From Cruorifilaria tuberocauda (Eukaryota; Nematoda; Chromadorea; Rhabditida; Onchocercidae): DNA of 11,994 nucleotides. The notes beneath the pieces were generated by a model. That model was not told the origin of the DNA and did no database searches. It worked only from the letters and a program-made list of their open reading frames with translations. A program made the position numbers and the translations under genes. The stretch is from positions 1-11,994 of the forward strand of contig JABVXU010001019.1 of assembly GCA_013365365.1 (NCBI GenBank), given 5' to 3'. Of the stretch, positions 7,901-11,994 are shown piece by piece. The number at the start of each line of letters is the position of its first letter. Within the stretch, counting starts at the first letter, position 1.

Positions 7901-8701
7901 GCTTAACTTACAGGTCAGCTTACTCATTACAAATTATTAAGGAATCAATCAATATTGCTATATTTCAGTATTATATGAAATTGTGGTCTAATTTATTCTA
8001 TTCCGGATAAATTTGTTACAATTCAATATTTATTTCAATTCAATTTCAATACTTATTTCAGGAACCGTGTATTCCTCGGATTAAAAATGTATTATTATTA
8101 CCATATGCAGTAATACTATTGATTATTATTGATCTATTACCATTTTTATTCATATTTTTTACTTATGCCTGGGATAGATGGTTAAAAGATTCGTCATTTT
8201 GCAGCATTGCTAGGAGCCGAATTGAGCTAAATAATGAACGAAGGTAACTTTTCCTCTTAAAATATCACTCTCATTTCATCCCATTTTATTCCAGGTTATG
8301 AGTACCATTCTTTAACAAGTAATTTCCAGTCATTATTTGTTAAAGAAGCTCTTATAAACAGGTGAAATAAGCACTTATAGATAAAAGATACAAATTAGGT
8401 TTTTATGGGCGGAGCAAGTAAATCAGGCTTGTACAGTACATTGATGATGGAAGCAAACTTAAAGCTCAATTGATTTTTCGAAAAAAAATTAAGATCAGTG
8501 AAAATTTAAAGTTGAGTTAAAATTAAGATCCTTTTTCATTTCGTTGAATTTAATTAAAAAAATTTAGAGATATAATTTCAAAAGTATTTTTTTTAAAAAT
8601 CTATGGATTTTTTAATTCATAATATTTTGCTATATTTTTTTAGGCCACAATCACGTGAGGATATATTGAAGAAAGCCATGGAAGAACCGCAATATGTGTG
8701 A
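4850..8701 (+). CDS. Eight-exon gene for a four-transmembrane protein, claudin-like architecture
   Basis: Exons 4850-4969, 5520-5820, 6231-6442, 6795-6917, 7290-7414, 7829-7913, 8062-8243 and 8644-8701 join in phase to 402 codons including TGA (401 residues). The N-terminus (1-53) is basic and polar. Helix 1 is about 54-74, helix 2 about 216-238, helix 3 about 255-275 and helix 4 about 332-358. The outer loop (75-215) has a Ser/Thr-rich stretch (98-118), five Asp (133-137), a possible N-glycosylation site (Asn146-Glu-Thr) and Cys185-x10-Cys196. The second loop (276-331) holds Cys308 and Cys325. The tail (359-401) ends Pro-Gln-Tyr-Val. Four helices, a C-x10-C pair and terminal Tyr-Val recall claudins, but the Gly-Leu-Trp signature is absent and the first loop is far too long. 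I do not recognise the family. A plasma-membrane location with both termini in the cytosol is inferred. ATTAAA at 8784-8789 is a possible poly(A) signal. Confidence 0.83.
4970..5519 (+). repeat. Intron 1, built from about five diverged tandem copies
   Basis: The intron runs from GTTAGT to TTTTTCAG. A core resembling ATTGAATTTTTAATAATT then AATTTAACAAAT plus a T-rich TTTTGTTTTT part recurs starting at about 4977, 5065, 5188, 5276 and 5426 (spacings 88, 123, 88 and 150). Most copies end in a TTATCA-containing string such as GATAATTTTATCATCAG. The last copy supplies the sequence just before the functional acceptor. Confidence 0.75.
5520..5820 (+). CDS. Exon 2 of the four-helix gene
   Basis: Begins after TTTTTCAG and ends ...TGG TTG GAT G before the donor GTAAAG (phase 1). 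It encodes residues 41-140: a basic stretch (KAYKRKLDHR), helix 1, then the Ser/Thr-rich and acidic part of the large outer loop. Reading on into the intron gives only seven more residues before a stop. Confidence 0.88.
6231..6442 (+). CDS. Exon 3 of the four-helix gene
   Basis: Acceptor TTTTTCCAG and donor GTATGA. Its first two bases complete a Glu codon with exon 2, and it ends in phase 0. It encodes residues 141-211, the membrane-proximal half of the first outer loop, acidic and with Cys185 and Cys196 and a possible glycosylation site. An earlier AG at 6196 (AATTTCAG) is a weaker alternative acceptor. Confidence 0.85.
6443..6794 (+). other. Intron 3 with a short hairpin
   Basis: 352 bases, GTATGA to ATTTTCAG. 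A perfect 10-base inverted repeat TATTGATTAT/ATAATCAATA lies at 6669-6678 and 6689-6698 around a 10-base loop. No coding content is seen. Confidence 0.6.
6795..6917 (+). CDS. Exon 4 of the four-helix gene
   Basis: 41 codons between ATTTTCAG and the strong donor GTAAGT, phase 0 at both ends. It encodes helix 2 (LWNLTTVNIIVALFLSPF...) and the start of the short cytosolic linker ending YYKLFYR. Confidence 0.88.
6918..7289 (+). repeat. Intron 4 with a duplicated 40-mer and a 17-base inverted repeat
   Basis: A 40-base element beginning CCATTTTTTGTCA and ending ACTTTTAGCTA occurs at 7028-7067 and 7151-7190, with 38 of 40 positions identical. A perfect inverted repeat TAAAGTAATACCTATTA (7093-7109) / TAATAGGTATTACTTTA (7208-7224) encloses the second copy, and a further direct copy, TAGGTATTACTTTA, lies at 7229-7242. 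The intron runs from GTAAGT to GATTTCAG. Confidence 0.85.
7290..7414 (+). CDS. Exon 5 of the four-helix gene
   Basis: Starts after GATTTCAG with GTT GTC TTA and encodes helix 3 (VVLFLALFFMAAQLIILINP) and the start of the second outer loop. I end it at the donor GTTGGT (7415, phase 2), which joins exon 6 in frame to make Arg294. An alternative donor, GTACTT at 7419, is phase 0 and has no good partner. Reading through reaches TGA at about 7449. Confidence 0.75.
7415..7828 (+). other. Intron 5 with AT-rich inverted and direct repeats
   Basis: A perfect 12-base inverted repeat TAATATGATAAT/ATTATCATATTA lies at 7444-7455 and 7476-7487. The string TTATCATATTAT occurs three times (7477, 7509 and 7555). 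The 3' part (7722-7828) is open in the exon 6 frame but lysine-rich, with no good acceptor before it, so I treat it as intron. The proposed acceptor is CATGAATTTAG. Confidence 0.6.
7829..7913 (+). CDS. Exon 6 of the four-helix gene
   Basis: Proposed to start after TTTAG at 7828 and end ...AAC TTA CAG before the donor GTCAGC (phase 0). It encodes residues 295-322 of the second outer loop, including Cys308. The acceptor lacks the usual T-rich TTTCAG, so the start is less certain than for other exons, but it is the only nearby AG that keeps frame with exon 5. Confidence 0.65.
8062..8243 (+). CDS. Exon 7 of the four-helix gene
   Basis: Acceptor CTTATTTCAG, donor GTAACT (phase 2). It encodes Cys325, helix 4 (VLLLPYAVILLIIIDLLPFL...) with an Asp and two Pro in the hydrophobic stretch, and then a basic cytosolic tail (DRWLKDSSFCSIARSRIELN). 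Confidence 0.88.
8244..8643 (+). other. Intron 7 with a hairpin and a possible alternative last exon
   Basis: A perfect 11-base inverted repeat TTCTTTAACAA (8308-8318) / TTGTTAAAGAA (8337-8347) surrounds an 18-base loop. Further on, an AG at 8397-8398 would splice to exon 7 in frame, adding about 15 residues (RFLWAEQVNQACTVH) before TGA at 8442-8444. That would replace the Tyr-Val tail. No transcript evidence is available. Confidence 0.45.
8644..8701 (+). CDS. Exon 8, C-terminal end of the four-helix gene
   Basis: After TTTTTTTAG, the first G completes an Arg codon with exon 7. Eighteen more residues (PQSREDILKKAMEEPQYV) follow before TGA at 8699-8701. The terminal Tyr-Val resembles the PDZ-binding ends of claudins. 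Confidence 0.82.
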
Positions 8702-10947
8702 TATTTTAGATGTTAGCAATATTCTAAGGGTTGTAGAAATGGTGAAAGGAATAATGCGATGCTTTTCATGAATTTCTGAAGGTATTAAAGAGTTTAAGAT
8801 TAATCATTCGAATTTAATTTGATAATTTGAATTTATTTGATTCCTCTGAAATTTTCAATTTTTTTTCATTTTATTTTACTTTCATATCATTTTGACTTAT
8901 ACTAATCAAATTGCAATTTGATTACATTGATACCTTATTGATACCTACTGCATGTTCAAAATTTCAAATCGTTGTTAAATTTTTGTTGCTTCCATGACTT
9001 TTTCAACTTTCATACACTTCAAAAGCATCGATTCATAATCGTTACTATCAAAAATATCTGATTAAAAAAAAATCTAAACTAAAATAAAATGTCATAATTT
9101 GCAACCGTCAAAATCCTATACTCTCTCCTAGGCTAACCTAAATTAATAAATATTTAAAAAATAATTTAAACCAGGTATATTTTATATGAGAAATCATTAA
9201 CTGTTTTCAAATTAGAAATAGAACAATTTGAAAAAGTTATTGGAAGAAAATACTCTGCACAGATCACTTATGAATTCAATTAAAATATGAATAATTGGAA
9301 CTATTTGGATTAAACTATTCCATACTTTATTGATTTTAATATTTATGGAAGATGAAAATGAAAATCAAAAAAAAATCATTGCATTTAAATTTGATAATAA
9401 TTAGACGAAGAAAAAAATTAATTTATTCTTCCATCCAAAGTTATATTTTCATCATTTGCTGCCATTGTTTCTGTTATATCTATAATCGTGTGGTACGGAA
9501 ACTAAACCGGAAATTCTGTAATTTCCGATTTCTTCCTTTTTTTTCTCAAAATTTTCAATTCTCAATTATTCTTCATAATAATTCATAATAAAGAATCGTT
9601 ACAGTTCTCGAATTCTGTTAGTCATAACAATCATAGCCTTAATCTAAAAAGTTACTGATTATGATTTCGTAAAATTTCATGATTGATAAACAGTGATTTG
9701 ATTTCATATCGAGAGGAACTATTTTAATCTTTCCAAATTATAATATCAATTGCTCGCTGTACTTCAGCATATCCATTATCATTATCAAATTCCATTCATG
9801 TGAAACGTTATCAGTATCTGCTAACATTTATTTCGTTATCAGTGTTCATTATTGTAACATACAGTCTATAACTTAATTCTTATCAATTTTATTTTCTTTT
9901 TGCATAAATAAAACTTTTTCATCTCATATTGTTTTATCATCGTTCTCGCACTCAACATATAATCTTTTATCAGAGAATCTAAGTGATATAGTGACAAAAT
10001 TGATCAATCACTTCTTAATTTCATCAGATAAAAATAATCATTGAAATCATTATTTGAATTGATTTCTTCTCTTAATTAATTAAGCATAAGCATGTATGTT
10101 ATTGCATCCTTTCTATTTGCATTTAAACTTCTTGAATTTTCGAATAAGATTAAATGTATTCAATTCAATCAATATTTACTGCGCTTTCTCGTCAGATTCT
10201 ACTGGTCTTATCATCTAGCATTTTAAAATTTCATAATCATACATTTACTGAAGGAAATACCTAATTTCTATCAGAGATGAAAATTTATTAGCAAAAGTGA
10301 AAGGCAATAAACTAATGAAACAGTATGATAGTTACCTTCGCTAGAAAAGAAGTTTAAATAGATAAAACTGACAACTAAGTTTGATAACACAACAAAATTT
10401 TGATAAATCGGAAAAGACAGAAGCTAACAGAAGAAGCTATTCAAAATAACTCTGTATACAAACTCTGTAATTCTTCTGAAAACTATTATTGTATAGGATA
10501 ATATAGATTTGCTTAAGTCTGATTTAAGTATATCAATCACGTAGATTGTAATGACAATATCTAGTAGTGAGTGAAAGATGATAAGATATATTTCTCAAGA
10601 GTTTGTAATAATTCGAGTAAATATTGCCGCATATTTAAACGCTTCTTAAAGATTTTGAATGATACGCAGATAAGGATTATTGTAAAAATTTATTCTATGT
10701 GAACGATTACTGATATTGTTGTACGATAATTACAATTTCAATAAACAAAGATTTGCCTTTTGATTGTTGACAACTAAAGCAAGTGTTTCAAAGTTACAAT
10801 AAGTGTTGGTTGGGTCGAAGGTCAAGAGAGTGTTGTCATTTGCGTGAATAATGTAAATCTTTTCCTTTCTCAGCAAGTAACGCTACAAAACATTCATTAA
10901 TCGTTTAGACTTAAGTTAATGATAATTCACTGTATATGAGATAAAGT
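8702..10947. other. Convergent intergenic region, no gene seen
   Basis: 2.2 kb of A+T-rich DNA downstream of the + strand gene. A 78-codon frame at 9352-9588 is lysine-, isoleucine- and phenylalanine-rich, has no splice context and no recognisable family, and looks like chance. TTATC/GATAA strings are common, including TTATCAGT at 9808-9815 and 9836-9843. I found no tRNA, no terminal inverted repeats and no transposase motif. Confidence 0.55.
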
Positions 10948-11130
10948 CAAATGATCATGCATACATACAAGTGATAAAAGGTCACGTAGAAATAAAAAAG
11001 TGAATGATAAGTCATGGAGACATATAAGTGATAGAAAGAAGATAAAATGAATGGTAAATGGAGAAATACAAGAGATAAAATGAACAGTAAGTTATGGAGA
11101 CATACTGATAAAATCACTGATAAATGATAT
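10948..11130 (+). repeat. Short tandem array with a unit of about 32-42 bases
   Basis: Four diverged units built on AAATGAATGGTAAGTTATGG then AGACATACAAGTGATAAA can be aligned, starting near 10948, 11000, 11045 and 11077. The shared blocks are GTYATGGAGACATA, ATACAAGTGATA/ATACAAGAGATA and AAATGAAYRGTAA. The last unit runs into two exact ACTGATAA sites (11104-11111 and 11116-11123). Confidence 0.7.
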
Positions 11131-11564
11131 AAACATCATGCGTTAAACTCATTATGATTTTTTCTGGATCAGTTCTCAAGAAAATATGCTACTGATTAGA
11201 TTCACAAGAAACGCTATATATTTTCAGGAAAAATAATTAATTTTGAAATCATAATTATGATTAAGATATAGTAAATGTTAAAAGTTGAAAATTAGAAGCT
11301 TTAAATCACAAGCAAATTTGAGTAAAACTTGAACCTTAAAAGATGTTAAACGTATTTTAATTTGTTAATTTGACAGCTTTGAAAAAGAAATTCGAAATGA
11401 AAAAATTAAATGGAATAAATCTCAATTCTGATTGGATTTAAATTTTAAATTAAATTCTTAATCCAAACAAATTCATCGCAAATAATTTAATTATACCATA
11501 AAATAATTACACGTATCAACAGGTTTAAAAAATGGTTTGAAAATAAAAGTGAAGTTTGTCATTA
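11131..11564. other. 3' flank of the thioesterase gene, no gene seen
   Basis: A+T-rich DNA immediately downstream of the minus-strand stop codon, so it should contain that gene's 3' UTR. A minus-strand ATTAAA (TTTAAT at 11486-11491), about 75 bases past the stop, is a weak poly(A) signal candidate. I see no coding content. Confidence 0.5.
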
Positions 11565-11727
11565 TCACGGCTTCTTAGGAAAAGCTTTCGTATGCTGTCC
11601 GAGAGCAATTAGCATATTATCGCTTTTCCGTCGAATTTCAGCACGAGTATGAGCTAATTTATTGGTACCGTATAAAAAAGTACCATTTACAATAACTGTA
11701 TCACCAAGTTTGGCGCAATTTGGATAC
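11565..11727 (-). CDS. Last coding exon of an ACOT13/THEM2-like acyl-CoA thioesterase (partial)
   Basis: On the minus strand, an exon beginning after CTGATACAG (acceptor at 11728-11730) gives one base of a split codon, then 53 residues to TGA at 11567-11565. The residues start YPNCAKLGDTVIV and end LIALGQHTKAFPKKP. The AKLGD block, the following beta strands and the terminal A-x-G-x-H-T-K match the C-terminal third of the single-domain hotdog-fold thioesterases (human ACOT13/THEM2, about 140 residues). Those enzymes hydrolyse fatty acyl-CoA to free acid and CoA and usually work as homotetramers. The family's catalytic Asn/Asp/Ser region lies upstream and is not in this exon. No convincing previous exon appears up to 11994, so the rest of the gene is probably beyond the window. 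It is convergent with the four-helix gene. The family call rests on remembered motifs, not on a search. Confidence 0.7.
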
Positions 11728-11832
11728 CTGTATCAGTATGCAATAATTAATTAAGCATAATGAATAATGAATAATCTAATATTCCTCTTTTTATTCTTTC
11801 TCGGATAACAATGTGAAATGGTACTTGCTTAC

Positions 11833-11880
11833 TTGAAATATGATACATATGTCGAGAACCTTCTCGAGAGTATATTTCAA
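11833..11880. repeat. Strong two-part hairpin with a heat-shock-element-like core
   Basis: The outer arms TTGAAATAT (11833-11841) and ATATTTCAA (11872-11880) are perfect complements. The inner arms TCGAGAA (11852-11858) and TTCTCGA (11861-11867) are perfect complements around CC. The centre AGAACCTTCT fits the inverted GAAnnTTC unit of heat-shock elements. It lies inside the presumed thioesterase intron and 43 bases before the + strand ATG at 11923. Confidence 0.7.
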
Positions 11881-11896
11881 ATATAAATATTTATTT

Positions 11897-11916
11897 CTAA
11901 TCTTTATGAAGATTAG
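11897..11916. repeat. Perfect 8-base inverted repeat
   Basis: CTAATCTT and AAGATTAG flank the 4-base loop TATG. It sits 16 bases after the larger hairpin and 6 bases before the ATG at 11923. It could form a small stem in RNA or be part of a mobile-element end. Confidence 0.7.
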
Positions 11917-11922
11917 GCCAAC

Positions 11923-11994
11923 ATGAGAAACTCAAGGTATGATTTTCTCGTGTCTCTTTTGGCGCACTATTTGATACAAGACTTTATGCCACTG
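11923..11994 (+). CDS. Possible 5' end of a + strand open frame, cut by the window edge
   Basis: ATG at 11923 opens a frame of 24 codons with no stop to the window end (MRNSRYDFLVSLLAHYLIQD...). It is preceded by an in-frame TAG at 11914-11916, and that AG could also serve as a trans-splice acceptor (GATTAG, 6 bases before the ATG). Base composition is less A+T-rich than its surroundings. The opposite strand is also open for 20 codons, and no family is recognised. If the thioesterase gene continues to the right, this frame would lie antisense within it. It may be chance. Confidence 0.22.
   Translation, partial: MRNSRYDFLVSLLAHYLIQDFMPL

Noticed and set aside
8405..8473. 22-codon ATG frame in intron 7
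   Set aside because: Too short and without an independent promoter or splice support; noted only because it overlaps the alternative last exon idea.
9352..9588. 78-codon + strand frame
   Set aside because: It has a low-complexity Lys/Ile/Phe/Asn composition typical of chance frames in A+T-rich DNA, with no family resemblance. AATAAA follows at about 9587 but is common here.
11833..11875. Candidate penultimate thioesterase exon on the minus strand (donor GTAAGC at 11832)
   Set aside because: Donor and intron length (105 bases) look reasonable, but the frame needed meets TGA a few codons upstream, no acceptor is present, the residues do not match the family strand before AKLG, and the stretch is a perfect hairpin.

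Overview
The window looks like nuclear DNA from a parasitic nematode, most likely a filarial-type (clade III) worm. It is very A+T-rich. The gene on the + strand has introns of about 150 to 550 bases bounded by GT...AG, with acceptors of nematode type (TTTTTCAG, TTTTCCAG, ATTTTCAG, GATTTCAG, ATTTCAG). A possible spliced-leader acceptor sits 6 bases before its start codon. I see no bacterial operon layout, rRNA, tRNA, CRISPR array or complete transposon. The species is an inference.

Layout: bases 1-4849 hold no gene I can support. This stretch contains a small GC- and CpG-richer island (556-790), a long decayed AAT/ATA microsatellite (about 1213-1905, purest at 1406-1458), a second AAT-like patch (2320-2560), a diverged 3-4 copy tandem repeat (3142-3390) and a duplicated 24-mer (4052/4199). 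Bases 4850-8701 (+) carry one complete 8-exon gene that I assembled by joining exons in phase. Its product is 401 residues with four predicted transmembrane helices, a large Ser/Thr-rich and acidic first outer loop, a C-x10-C pair and a C-terminal Tyr-Val. The family is not recognised with certainty; the architecture recalls the claudin/PMP22-type four-helix membrane proteins. Its introns are full of local duplications and inverted repeats.

Bases 8702-11564 are a convergent intergenic region with no gene seen. It holds scattered GATA-factor-like sites and a short tandem array (10948-11130). Bases 11565-11727 (-) are the last coding exon of an acyl-CoA thioesterase of the hotdog-fold ACOT13/THEM2 type, whose earlier exons lie outside the window or were not found. 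The right edge (11833-11994) has a strong hairpin with a heat-shock-element-like core, a second inverted repeat, and an ATG-initiated + strand frame that stays open to the window end.

The two supported genes are convergent, and nothing in the sequence ties their functions together. The most interesting items are the unassigned four-helix protein with claudin-like hallmarks, the repeat-built introns, the excess of the 8-mer ACTGATAA and the structured right edge.
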